The translations under genes and the position numbers were made by a program. This document shows, piece by piece, positions 10,382-21,654 of a stretch of 64,000 bases of DNA (positions within the stretch are counted from its first letter, which is position 1; the number at the start of each line of letters is the position of its first letter). Below the pieces are notes generated by a model. That model saw only the letters and a list, made by a program, of their open reading frames with translations, made no database searches and had not been told where the DNA came from. This stretch comes from Adiantum capillus-veneris (taxonomy: Eukaryota; Streptophyta; Polypodiopsida; Polypodiales; Pteridaceae), in contig CM043944.1 in NCBI GenBank assembly GCA_014529385.2, positions 60,909,268-60,973,267 on the forward strand. Reading direction: 5' to 3'.

Positions 10382-10603
10382 CATTGGAATTAGGGTTGTA
10401 GCAATGCACACACAACTTGGAGAAGATGAATAAGCACAAGGCATACAATATAGAGAGTGTATTTCTTAGTGCACAAATAGAAAGATTATTTTAGCACTAG
10501 AGTGATGGACGTATACACAATGCACGAGGGAAAAAACCTCCCAGTGAGGGAAAAAGCTTCCCGAGGATCCTAAGTGTGCTCACACACATCACTACCACAT
10601 ATA
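10382..10603 (-). repeat. Copia-A LTR, second duplicated copy
   Basis: A near copy of 5,981-6,202 with the same lead-in (CCATATTAGAAAAATG at 10,345 and 5,944). It ends CCACATATA directly before the second gypsy LTR. The lead-in abuts gypsy pol sequence at 10,344/10,345 without LTR ends, so this is a duplication breakpoint and not an insertion. Confidence 0.65.
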
Positions 10604-11661
10604 TGTAATGGAATTAGCCTTTTAACTTGAGTTGGAGAGGAAAGTGAATAACATATTTGTTGAGATGTCGAGCTCTACACCTTGAGCTGGCATCCACTAC
10701 GGGTCTTGGCCGCTTACGACATTTACTCACTGGCGCGTTAGGTGACCGACACGGAGGATCTCTGCCAGTGATTCTACAGCTGGACTACACTTATGGTGCC
10801 AGCCTAGTACGCTTCTAGCGAGTTCACACTTAGTGACCGCATGTACATATGTGCTACTTTTCAGCTTTAGCACTTAGTCATTTTGTACTTTCTTTTCTGT
10901 AAAGAAGAAAAAGAAGCTTTCCATCTCTGTGTGCTTTGTGCTTGTCTTGTGTAGCTCTCTTGCATCCTCATTCTTTACAATATTAAGCATTCCTTTGTGT
11001 GTAGACGTAGAGTGAGAAAGAACGTGCTTGGATGGAGAGAGCAACATTAACACATTACTTCATTAACATGGCATGAACAATACTTGTAAAAGAGACTGAG
11101 AGTTGAGAGAAATTGACACCAAATAGAGGACCGGACTGGTCCCTCCTCCAATAGGCATTTGTATTATAGATTCTTCCATGACGGAAGACTTGCTTACAAT
11201 ACAACTGATTGTGTTCCTTAAGACCTTCTTGATGAGGTGAAGATGGCAAGCTTCACTCACCAAGCATTAGCATGGTAAAAACAATAAACATGATTAGCAT
11301 GAACTTGAAGAATGCACAGCCTCAATCCCAAAACCTCAAACACCATGAAAGGTGAGGAGAGCTGGCAGGGAGTGAGGAAGAAGAGAGAAGTAGAAGTAGC
11401 TCTACAAGAAAGCAATAACCCCTTGCACATAATCACTCATATATCTTGTAGCATAGCTTATCATAGTGATAAGGGAGATTAGAGAGATTGATAAGCAAGC
11501 ATAAGCATTCTCTTGTGTGGATTTGCATCCATAGCCAAGAGCTTGTTGTAGTAGGCACTCAACTTCTCAAGCTGGTAGAAGGAGATGGAGTTCTTGCTTC
11601 ACAAGAGTCTCTGAAGAGAAGAATATGAGAGAGAGAGAGAGAACTTGTGTGATGCTCAAAT

Positions 11662-11737
<76 letters not shown>

Positions 11738-12366
11738 CAGCTAGGTCGACCCCCTTTCCTAGGATTCCTTTGAAGCTCAATCGGCCATGTAGCCCTCTAG
11801 CCAATGAGAGCTTTGGCTCCCTTTGGGAGAAGTTGTATAGTCTCTTGACAAGTGTCCTTCTTCCCTTATGTGAGGTTAAGCTAGCACCCCCCTTGCTTAA
11901 GCACATCTCTTTCTTAAGCACAACCCTTGCCTGCTTGAGCAGTGTGCCTCTACACCTGACATGTCGCCCCTTTCCTCTCATGAAAGTATGGGCCCTTGGG
12001 TGAGGTGCATACATGCTACTCATATCCCTCCTTTGTAGGGCTCGCACCCTTCTTTGTAGCAGGTTCTTTGAACTTGATAAGTAGGCAGGCTATGTTTAAA
12101 AATTAAAGACTATGTCCTAAGGCTTTTAACACTTACCTTTGGAGGCTTTAATGAAGGCAAACCTAAGGTCTTTTGCTCCATTGGTTAGCTTTGCTCTTTG
12201 ATAGACCATTTCTCATTTGGGCCTCTTTACCATTGGCCGCGTGTTGAAATAAATCTATAAGCACATCTATATCTTAACCCTTGTTCCCATTTATTCTCCC
12301 ACATTAAGTGATCAATTAAAATATGAGAAAATCATTTGGGTTGGTTAGATATTAGATTTTATGACA
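10604..12366 (-). repeat. Ty3/gypsy LTR (LTR2), carrying a nested solo LTR
   Basis: Same family and orientation as 6,203-7,740: TGTAATGGAATTAGCC to TATGACA. The flanking tetranucleotide is TATA on both sides (10,600-10,603 and 12,367-12,370). The copia-A LTR continues across it (left part to 10,603, last bases TATATGGTAACA at 12,367-12,378), so it lies inside a copia-A LTR. A long GA tract occupies 11,663-11,736. It contains the 322-bp element at 10,658-10,979. No gene. Confidence 0.6.
10658..10979. mobile_element. 322-bp solo LTR with 5-bp target duplication ATATT
   Basis: Starts TGTTGAGATGTCGAGC and ends TTCTTTACA, flanked by ATATT at 10,653-10,657 and 10,980-10,984. The duplicated gypsy LTR at 6,203-7,740 has the empty site with a single ATATT at 6,252-6,256 in the same context (GTGAATAACATATTAAGC). 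Length, TG...CA ends and 5-bp duplication fit a solo LTR. A short LTR-ended element such as a TRIM remnant is also possible. I see no other copy in the window, so orientation is unknown. Confidence 0.8.
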
Positions 12367-12475
12367 TATATGGTAACAAATCCCCTTTGGGAGTGATGCG
12401 GAGAATGAGAGATGACACATAGTGTCTAAGGAAGTGCCATGCGCTAAGGACATGATCAATCCACAAAAAGAAACA
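12367..12475 (-). repeat. Copia-A LTR end and polypurine flank
   Basis: TATATGGTAACA closes a copia-A LTR. AAATCCCCTTTGGGAGTGATGCGG, GAAGTGCCATGC and GACATGATCA then match the sequence just inside the LTRs at 35,724 and 54,699. This is the 3' end of an otherwise lost minus-strand copia-A copy. Confidence 0.6.
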
Positions 12476-14360
12476 ACCACACAATGCAAAAAAGAAGACC
12501 TTCAAAGAAACTAACAATGCAACAACTCTAGGTACCAAAGTCATATTTCTACCAAGCTACCCAACAAAGACATGTGAAGCAGCAGATGATTCCAGCTAAG
12601 CTACTCAAAGCACAAGGATTTTATAAAGGTAACTCTCAAATATGGTTACCAAAATTAGTATCTCAATCTGGAACAACTAAAATCATTCACATAGCACACG
12701 GCTCCACCCAAAGGTAAGAAATCACAACCAAGAGGCAATAGAAGCCAATCACAACCAAGGGTGATACAGCCTCTAGATGGATAGTACCTTGTCTTCTACT
12801 CCAAAAGCACAGTTTTTACAATGGTAATAATCAGGTATGGATACCAAAGCCTAGTGGCCATCGAGTCATATAGAAAAAGGGACAAATGCAAACGACGGTC
12901 GTATAGAGACCACAAGCAATGTGGATTCCAAAAATACCAGTGGAAACTTAATCACAGAATCCACAAACATCTACAACGGCTTCTCATGGAACATAAAGCA
13001 AAGGCTCTATCAGTGCATGGTACAACATTACAGCCCGTTTCACAAAACAATATTGACACACGACAAACAAATCCAAAGGAGGAGAAGAATGCCAACCTAC
13101 TAAACAAAATGGTGGATCCAAAGACCAAAACAATAAAAGAGGCCTAAATCTTAAGAACCTATGGAATCGGTTTTCTCACCTTGAACATGTACGTCCAAGT
13201 TGCCATTAAAAATACATGGCACAAGAGTTCATAGTCAGACAGCTAAGCCACTAAATGAACAAGGCATTAGTCCCAAAGCTTCAAGTAATATTCTTTATGG
13301 TCTAAGAGTCTAAATATTTTAGGTACTGCTCAAGCTGAAAGAGTTGAGCATATTTATGTTGTGTCGCTCATGTTGGTATATGTGAGCATAAGAGTCAAAG
13401 TCTATGAATTTAAGTCTGGTGAAGTGAAGGAGGAAGTCCAAATAACAATCACCTACCACGCATATTGAGGTATGACTGGAGAATCTTCTACCTTGAAACC
13501 CTTCTTGGAAACATGGAAGATAATTTTTGGCATCCTTTAATGTCACATGTGCTACATTTGTTCCTTGAAGCACACATCAACTCTATCTTTCACAATGCGT
13601 ACTTTGTTTGACAAATTTCTCTTATGCATATAGAGTGTCCCATAATTGACATTTGCATTACTCTTTCTTTGTTTCTCCCAAGCACTCACCTTGCATGAAT
13701 AGTCACTTAAAGTCCAACTACTCAATTCCAATAAGAGCGTATACCAAAGACACTTTTTTCCCACCGGGTTTTTTTCCCTTTGGTCATCTAGATTTTAGAC
13801 CCTAATCTAGAAACACTCATCACTCTCCTCTTGTATATATTCCTTCTACATTAGGTAGTAGCAATAAGGAAATTGCTACCGATATCATTTGTCAAAGACT
13901 TAGTGCAAGAATTGTAGGTTAAGGACAACACAAAGCTCTATCAAACAATGGCAAGTCAAAGACTGACATACAAGAACAAAGGACAAAAAATGACAAATTC
14001 AACAAGAGAGATATCAACAACAATCATAAAAAGCTCACACAGTGCTTCCAACTGGCAAAATATTATAGAGGACATGCATTGCATTGCAACCCAAGGACAA
14101 GATCCATCACAAATTCAATGACCCAAGAGGCTTAATTCCTAGAAAGGCAACAACATCAATAGCTATCTTCACTTCCAAAAGTGGAAACAAAAAGGAGATG
14201 CGCAACAACCAAAACATAGAAAATACGAATCACTAAAGGAAGGGGGAGCTTCATCAGTTGTAAAGCAATTTCAAAGCTCAAGACAACCCATAAAGAAAAA
14301 AGTGAACACAACCCTATGACTAGCTTACACATGGTCATATCAAGAGACGACACGAGTTAG
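12476..14360 (+). pseudogene. Decayed repeat with W-(V/I/L)-P-K motifs, possible copia gag/protease spacer
   Basis: The plus strand has broken reading frames with recurring motifs of the type VPKSYFYQATQQRHVK, QIWLPKLVS and VWIPKP. The segment is an inverted relative of 33,960-35,497 plus 40,442-41,100. Shared text in reverse complement includes the stretch encoding EHIYVVSLMLVYVSIRVK and the words around CTAGATTTTAGACCCTAATC. Repeated W-x-P-K motifs occur between gag and protease in some copia lineages, but I cannot fix the family. Many stops; not functional. Confidence 0.4.
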
Positions 14361-14372
14361 GAAGGGGTGAGT

Positions 14373-14868
14373 GTTTGGCAGATTTAGCATACGGATGCCC
14401 ACCTAGTTGGAAATCATATTTCTAATATATTTGTACTCTATTTTTTTTTAATCTAGTGTAGCTATTCTCTATGTAAATCTAATTCCAGAGTAGACGATCA
14501 ATTCACTGAGTTGTAACCAAACAAACCAAACATGATATCTATAAAGGCTCATGTGAGCTGGCCGCTGGCCATAAAGCCCTAGGTATAAAAGACAAAAACC
14601 TTAGTGTGAAAAGGAGGCTTATCTATTGCAGAAGAAAGAACTCTGTTGTATGTTTGCTCAAGCTACAACGATATCAGATTTGTAATCAACATATCTTGTG
14701 ATTGGATAATCCGATTTCAATTCCAAAACTTGCATTGTGTTCCTCTTTCCTTTGTCTTTCAATTAAGTGTAAGTTTTGCATACTCCATTGTGGTTTGCGA
14801 CTACGCTTTTACCAGCATAATCTTTATATTTGAGTGCCTAAATCACTATTTTTTGATGTTTTGACCAT
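14373..14868 (+). repeat. Possible LTR with TATA box
   Basis: Preceded by the purine-rich AGGAAGGGGTGAG and starting TGTTTGGCAGATTT, with TATAAAA at 14,584-14,590 and a possible CA end near 14,868. If correct it is a plus-strand LTR following the decayed repeat to its left. No second copy or target duplication was found, so this is tentative. The rest to 15,060 shows nothing recognisable. Confidence 0.25.
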
Positions 14869-15064
14869 AGGAGAGTGTTATAAGGCCTTAGGAAGACCTA
14901 TTTGAGCCATTCTACTGTACTTTTTGGTCATGATGGATCGCGATCCGTGTACCTTGTTAGAATGCTTTCAAAATTTGTATACTTGTCTCTTTAGGCCTAC
15001 TGAAGCCTCCCTTAGAGTTTCGTGACAATCCAAGTCTGTTAAGTCGACAAAATGGCGTGATGAT

Positions 15065-16110
15065 CGAGAGGGGTGAGAAAGGACAAAATCATATTTTGTA
15101 TCATTTCAAAGAGAAGGAACATGCCTAACATCTTTACGCTTCCATTCATTTCCATTTTCATTTTTGACACAAACTGTACCTTTGCCGACAATTTCACAAG
15201 CTTCATCATCTGCCAAGTGTACATACCCAAAATTAGCTTTGGCGTAATCTTGGAAATGTTGCTTGTGTGGTGTCGCATGAAATGAAGCCCCAAAGTCTAC
15301 TATCAACGAATTGGACACATCGTTTAGGGAAATAATTAGAGCATCTTGCTCTACTTTTTACCTACCACATTCGTCTCCAATGTTGGCTTGTTGTCTTGAG
15401 ACTCCGACTCCTTCTTCTTGGACCAACAATCCTTCTTGATGTGGCCGTTCTTGCCACAATTCCAACACTCGGGGACTGACTTTGTGTGTGACTTACTCTG
15501 CCTTGAGCGATCACGACCCTTTTGGTTTTTGAACCTCTCCTTCGGCCTTGCTCTTTGTTTCCACTGATAGTGAAACACTTGATGATTCACATATACTTCT
15601 CCTTTGCATTTCCTTGCTTAGGAGAGCATCCACAACATCATTAAACTTAAGAGTATTTGTGTCAGATATAGAGCTACTTACAACCATCACAAGACTACCC
15701 CAACTATCCGACAAAGACGAGAGTATAAGAAGAGCTCGCACTTTATCATCGAAATTGACCTTCACCGATCAAAAGTTGACTTATGTTGGTGTTGAATCTA
15801 TTTAGGTGTTCTGCAATGGAACCACTCTCTACCATTTTTAGATTGAACAACTACTACATGAGAAATACCTTCTTGGATACCGACGATTTCTCGTAGAGGT
15901 AGTCAAGTGACTTCATCAAGTCCTCCGTGGTCTTCATCTTCGAAACGTTGAAGGCCACCATTGACACCAATCATACCATATTGTTCCCAATGCCTTTTGG
16001 TCAAGGACAATACATGATTCATCTGCCATCATTGTGGGCTTCTTTGCAATACTGCCTAGTGGAAAATTTGCATCTTCCAATGTTGGTAGTTTTTGTTGTT
16101 GAACTTATTT
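15065..16110 (-). pseudogene. Ty1/copia gag and protease remnant (copia-B)
   Basis: On the minus strand from about 16,100 there is gag-like text (LLILSSLSDSWGSLVMVV, typical of the UBN2 gag domain), then a zinc knuckle CWNCGKNGHIKKDCW (C-x2-C-x4-H-x4-C intact), then a protease start SLIVDFGASFHATPHKQHF. The protease motif expected as DSGAS reads DFGAS, so the Ser next to the catalytic Asp is replaced. Homology stops after KRKDVRHVPSL near 15,110; integrase, RT and RNase H are absent. Several stops and frameshifts break gag. It lies just inside a matching LTR and PBS at 16,196-16,728, so it is the 5' end of a truncated element. Confidence 0.75.
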
Positions 16111-16195
16111 AGCTTGAGATTACCTTCCTCTACCATTACTCCCACACAATTCAAGGAATCCTTTCCTTAAGATATTTTAGCTACAAGAAAACCTT

Positions 16196-16207
16196 GCATT
16201 GATACTA
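16196..16207 (-). other. Primer binding site of copia-B
   Basis: The minus strand reads TAGTATCAATGC two bases from the LTR end. This is one to two changes from TGGTATCAGAGC, the usual copia primer site complementary to initiator-Met tRNA. Confidence 0.5.
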
Positions 16208-16209
16208 GT

Positions 16210-16728
16210 TGTTAGGAATAAAGACACAATTAACTAGAGATTAGAGCGGTTTACTTAATAGAGAGATATAATTTTCACACCCAAGAGAGATAATAGAGTA
16301 GAGAGAGAGCACACACAATATATGTGGTTCACCCAATGTGAATTACATCCATGGGAAAGCAACCGCTCAATGGATTTACACTTTAATCTTGAAGAGGTTA
16401 CAAAGGGATTATACCTTTAATGGAACTTTCACCACCTCCCACACACCGTGCTTCACCAACTCCACTATTCACCATTGCTTCTTGTGTGTAGAAGAGGCCT
16501 CCTTTTATAGGCTAAAAAAGTTTCCCTCTCTCATGAGAGACACCCATGTGAATCTCTATAGAAATGTACTTCAATAGCACTCAAGAAACAATTTCAGCAC
16601 CACAATCTATAGAAAATTAACTCCCACTATGACAAAACTCAAAGCTAAGTGATCCCTTGGGAATTTACAAGCACACGCCCACCTAAAAGACCACCAAGAA
16701 GCACCTTCCTTGGCATGGATTTACAACA
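16210..16728 (-). repeat. Copia-B 5' LTR
   Basis: 519 bp from TGTTAGGAATAAAG to GGATTTACAACA, with TG...CA ends on the plus strand and a minus-strand TATA motif (CTATAAAAGG) near 16,502-16,510. It lies directly outside the primer site and the gag remnant. About 190 bp of its other end recurs at 46,197-46,385 (AAATCCATGCCAAGG, AATTCCCAAGGGATC). Confidence 0.65.
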
Positions 16729-17186
16729 CACACACACACACACAGTTATAAAATCTAATATCTAACCAATGATTTTCTCATATTAAATTGATCATTCAAT
16801 GTGGGAGAATAAACAGGAACAATGGTTAGAATATAGATATGTGCTTTAGATGCATCTCAACATGGGACCAAAGGTAATGGGTCCAAACGGGAGATGGTCT
16901 ATCAAAGAGCAATGCTAATGGAGCTTAAAGACCTTGGGGTTATCTTCATTAAAGACCTCCAAAGGTTAGTGTAAAATTCCTTTGTCCTTAGGTAAGCTAG
17001 GGATGTGTTTGGAGTGGGAACCCGTTGAGGTGCTTGTCAAGCTTGTTGACTAAGGAGCTTGAGGTGCTTGTTGAGTTTGATGACTAAGGTGCTTGAGGTG
17101 CTTAATGACGAATGTGCTAAGGTGCTCCATGACTAAGGTGCTTGAGGATAAGGTGTTCCACAAAGTCAAATATTTTCCCTACACAA

Positions 17187-17189
17187 GGG

Positions 17190-17221
<32 letters not shown>
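17187..17221. repeat. Homopolymer G tract
   Basis: About 29 consecutive G after GGGGGAG inside a gypsy LTR. The related LTR at 53.25-54.47 kb has a C/T-rich run of only about 20 bp at the equivalent place (54,337-54,358). It could form G-quadruplex DNA, and its length is also prone to sequencing or assembly error. Confidence 0.85.
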
Positions 17222-18118
17222 AAGCCCTCAGTCTAGGGGATAGAGAGAGAACACACACACACACCCTCACACAAGGGAAGCTTGGTACCAAATAGGACAC
17301 TTGGCAAGCTCCTCCCCATGTTTCCCTCATGGTGTGCCTAAAGCTTATTGGTTGGCCTCCCAAGGGATCCAATGATAAATTAGCTAATTTAATTAATTTA
17401 TTTTGCATTTATCAATTACTCTCTCTCAAAGGGGAAAGGGGGACACTTGTCCCAAAGCTAACCTTGTTGCTTGATATGCCTCTTGCATGTGATTGGCTAC
17501 GATTGGAGGTGTTCAATGATCTTCAAGCATGAGCTAAAAGGGGGGATCGACCAAAGCAAGCTAGGGGGTTTCTTGAGGGGTACACTCTCCCACACACACT
17601 CACACACACTCTCATTGTGTGAAGTGCAAAGTGTAAGAGCTCCATCACCTTCTCCAAGCCAGTAGAGAAGTTGAGGGCCTACACCAACACTCTTGGATAT
17701 GGAATGCAAATCCAACCAAGAGCCATGCTTCAATGCTTAAGCTTGCCATCTTCTCCATCTTCATTACTGTGCTATAATGTATGCTAGAAATAAGAGTGAT
17801 GATAAGTGAGGAACTATTTCTTTCTCCTATGGAATGTTTCTTCTTCCTCTTCCCTACCCTCATTCCCCACTAGCTCTCTCCACCTTCGAAGGTGTTTTAG
17901 GCCTTGGGACTGAGGCTTGGAATAGTTAATGCTTTTTGCAAAGTTTATGTTATGCTCGTGATGCATGAAGTTTTCCATCTTCATTGTATCACCTAGATCA
18001 CAAGGAACACAAAGATTGTATTTTACCAAGTCTCTCTTGATAGGAGAATCTATAATACAAATTCCTATTAGAGGGGGGACCGTCGGCTCCACATAAATCA
18101 GGTCCTCAACTAATGTTA

Positions 18119-18119
18119 T

Positions 18120-18172
<53 letters not shown>
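18119..18172. repeat. (CT)n microsatellite
   Basis: About 26 CT units inside the reversed gypsy LTR, equivalent to the GA tract at 53,407-53,447 in the other orientation. Confidence 0.9.
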
Positions 18173-18174
<2 letters not shown>

Positions 18175-18332
18175 CAAAAGTATTGTTCATACCAAGTTAA
18201 CTAAGTACTATGTTTATGTTGCTACCATCAATTAATATCACCCTCTATTGTCTCAAAGTAATCTCACAAGAGTACGTTCTCTAATTTTCCTAATTCCTCT
18301 ACTCTAAAAGTTCATAGGCCATTACGATTACA

Positions 18333-18979
18333 TTCGTATCAAATCATTTGGTTTCTCTTTTCTTGCTTAAGAACAGAGGCCCTTAAGTAGCCTTTTAATG
18401 GTTGATTTTGTTAATTATATTAGGGTAAGTGGGACTGGGATCTGTTATCGATTTTGTTGATCTCACTATGTGGGATATGGTGCACAGCCTGGGAGCTTTG
18501 GTCTTAATAATGGAGTCTTTTTAGACTTGCCTATGGAGCCATAAGAAGTCTGAAAGGAGCTATCCCTTGGCAAATCTGCAATATTAGACCCACTCTACTA
18601 CTATTAACCAATTCAAACCATGGGTGTAGATACTTAAGTGCCAATTTTCAAAGGCTAAGAGAAGTAGCAACTAAGGTTTTGAATTGCCAAAGAATACACT
18701 AAGTAAGTACACAAATTTTGTTAGCATGCATGCCTATTGAGGCGACCAAACTAGTACATGACTAGCCCCTGACAGAGCTTCAACTGCTCACCGTTTGAAC
18801 TCCAATAGCCGATCCAAAAATATCAATATGAACCATAAGATGAGAACTTTAGGCCCAAACATTCACTTCCACCTTGGCCTACCATCTGCTACTACCCCTC
18901 CAACAAGGATATGCAAACCACTTTAAATTTCAAACCACCATATCTTTCACTCTATAGCTCTGTTCGAGGAGCCGTCTAG
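18333..18979. other. Spacer, no gene recognised
   Basis: No open frame of note and no similarity that I can see to the other repeats in the window. Confidence 0.4.
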
Positions 18980-21245
18980 ACTGGCATGTAGACAACACTG
19001 AGGAACACCTCTAGCACTTACATTACTGCACTTTGTGCACTTCGACCAACCATATTTGATAGGCACCCTAGTCGAGAACCTTGGCCTTGAGAACCACATA
19101 AAGTATACATACCTGCTCCACTTTGACATGCTCTTGAGAGCACAAACAGCTTGGCATTGCACTCTTCACAACATTGACCAACATTAGCTGCACCAATGTT
19201 CTTGCAGAACAACTTCATTCAGTAGATAGCCAAGCTGAAGAGCCAGAGTGTTTTCAAAGCCTGGTATGCATTACAATTTTTCTACTTGGAAACATGTATC
19301 CGATCTCCCCCCAACGGGCACAAAGCTGCAGTCCAAGAGACAGAATATGACATTGTGGATGAAGGCACTGAATTGGCCATGGTCACCATAGGAGGACAAC
19401 GCAAGCAGAAGCGAGCATAGGTGGGGCTAGCACAAGTGAGAGCACCAAGACACCAAAAAAGAAGCAAAAGATAGTGGCTTTTCTTACCCAACTGAAGTTG
19501 AAACAAAGCATGTTGAAGTGGGCCAAGAAAAAGGCACTTCAATAGGTCAACCCATTGAGTTGTCTCAGACCCCATTAACATCTACTGAGAAAAAGAAGAC
19601 TACTGACAATGAACAAGTTCTATCGGTTGACACTAGAAAGAAGGATAAATTGGAGACCCAGCTAGCCTTAGTCAGTCCAACCATAGTGCAGCCAACTCCA
19701 ATGGACAGACTATAGAGGCTACAGAAAAATCCCCTGTATGGGAGAGTAGTCGTTCAATAGGAAGATAAGGCACTGGTGTCTTACTCCACTCCTCTCATTG
19801 CATACAAAACCTCTCAAACTGACGTGGATACCATTACAAATGGATGTGTAGCCACAATAATTTCTGGATGGAACACTATTGTAAATTCCATGGGATAGAT
19901 GATATAGGCTCAGAAAATGACTCCCAGGTGTGGCCGCCTTACAGTCAAAGATTCAAGAAACCAAGACTAAACTGGAAAAGGCTAAGAAATATATGGAGCA
20001 ACTCATAGCCAAGATGCTCAAGATTTCTATTGAGAAAAATAAGGATGCAAGGGTCATGGCATCACAATAAAAATAGATTGAAACACTAAAAAATGACAAC
20101 CTATGGCTAATGGAGGAGAAGTGGCTAGCAGTCGACACAAAAGAAGAGCTCCAAGGGAGGTTGGATGAGAAGAGAACAACCTTAAAATCACTACTTGCCA
20201 ATCATAACACCCTGAAGCATGCCATCATGAAAAATTATATCTATCAATCCTTGGTAGATATAGCTGATGCCGACGGCAATTAGTACGACATACTTCTCTA
20301 TAGAGGTACCATATATGCCGAATTTTGCAAAGTTGATGTAGATGATTGATGAGTTGTCAATCAATGAAGGGGCACATGAATCAAAGAAAAAGGAATTGGA
20401 AGCTGTCGTGGAAGAAGCATTAGCCAAGCGCAATATTTTCAAATGCTATAATCTTTCTTGTTACAAGATGGAGATGTGAATATGAGAAGTTCCGGAGGAG
20501 CTTATGGTAGAGTCGTTTGTGCGGTTGGTTATTCCAAGTTTGACTACATAGGTTGAAGAGCTTTCTTAGGAATATGCAGATTGCTAGGTGCATTTCAAGG
20601 AAGGTGTTTTGCCTACTAGCAATAACAAATATATGGCAAAGGAAATGGAATACTAGGATAATGAAGAATTTTGGAAGCAGGTTTGTGTGAAACTAGCAGT
20701 AGAGAAAGATGCTTTGGGAGATGTCATACATGTTGAAAGGCAAAAAATTCAAGTCAATGCAAATTTTCAAGAAATACCTAAAATTGTTAATGACTCAAAA
20801 CAAAGATGCTTGCTATGGATTGATAATTGCACATGTTACCATAGAAAGTGCACAAGATACCATAGAAACAAATGAGCAAAAGCAAGAATCTATGTGTTTT
20901 GGTGGAGAAGTGCATGAAGATGATGATGGTGAAAAATACACTGAGGATGGTATCATTGATGCTTTCCTTTCCTATATGGTTTAAATGCATATGGCTCAAC
21001 GTGCCTACTGATGGAAATGCTTTTTGCAGGTCTTACAAAGTGAGGATGGGCTTCCCATAGGCACATGTGTTTTTGAAGAAGACCAAACAGAGGAATTGTG
21101 CATAGATAAGTCTATATGTGTGGCTTATGGTCTAGGATTGACAAAGACATGGAAAGGCATCAAGGGGAACTTTACCTCTATGCATGGTGCATGGTTGTAT
21201 GAAGCCAAAATTCAAACTTCATTGGCAAGTGATGATAAGGTGTAG
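18980..21245 (+). pseudogene. Decayed coding relic of unknown identity, charged/coiled-coil-like
   Basis: Plus-strand text reads like protein across several broken frames. Examples: PYLIGTLVENLGLENHIKY with THLLHFDMLLRAQTAWH-like sequence near 19,030-19,160; a Lys/Glu/Gln-rich stretch near 19,500-19,715; KTKLEKAKKYMEQLIAKM near 19,965 with heptad spacing suggesting a coiled coil; and GLPIGTCVFEEDQTEELC near 21,050. Stops and frameshifts interrupt every segment. I do not recognise a family. It could be an ORF of an unclassified retroelement or a dead host gene. Confidence 0.35.
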
Positions 21246-21654
21246 GATTCTATCATTGCAAAGGATGTTGTTGTGCTTCCATGTGTTGATGTTGATGGTG
21301 TGGGAGAGGGATACTGATAGCCATATGAAGATTCCAAATCTAGAGGGGGGTGAAGCTCCAAAAAGTCAAGCTCAATCCCGAAACTGAAGCCCACCTTCTT
21401 AGCATTGCTTCTCGCATAAAATCCATCCAACCAATCATTTGCAGTCCAATCTGGCAAACACACCCACACACCGATCTACATCAACTTGGCAAAATCACAT
21501 AAAATGATTACTTCGTTAGCGTAGTGGGCAATTCACAATCCCTGGACTGTCATTAGCCCACATGGCTCCAACGTTGAAAAGCTCTAAAAAAACTACGCCA
21601 TCAAAACCCCAGCACTGAAAAGCTCCAAAAAAAGCTACGCCGTCAAAAGCTCCC
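21246..21654. other. Spacer, no gene recognised
   Basis: Short duplicated text (AAGCTCTAAAAAAACTACGCC and AAAGCTCCAAAAAAAGCTACGCC near 21,580-21,650) is the only structure seen. PPR-related sequence starts just after. Confidence 0.4.

Larger units (their letters stand above)
16744..18332 (+). repeat. Ty3/gypsy LTR, opposite orientation, with G and CT tracts
   Basis: Begins GTTATAAAATCTAATATCTA and ends GGCCATTACGATTACA, the reverse complement of the gypsy LTR at 6.2-7.7 kb. Closest to 53,250-54,473: both carry text for GICIIYSPIKRDLV-like peptides and NYSKPQSQGLKHLRRWREL, which are shared repeat text and not genes. It contains a pure G run at 17,193-17,221 and a CT tract at 18,119-18,172. 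No protein-coding gene. Confidence 0.6.
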
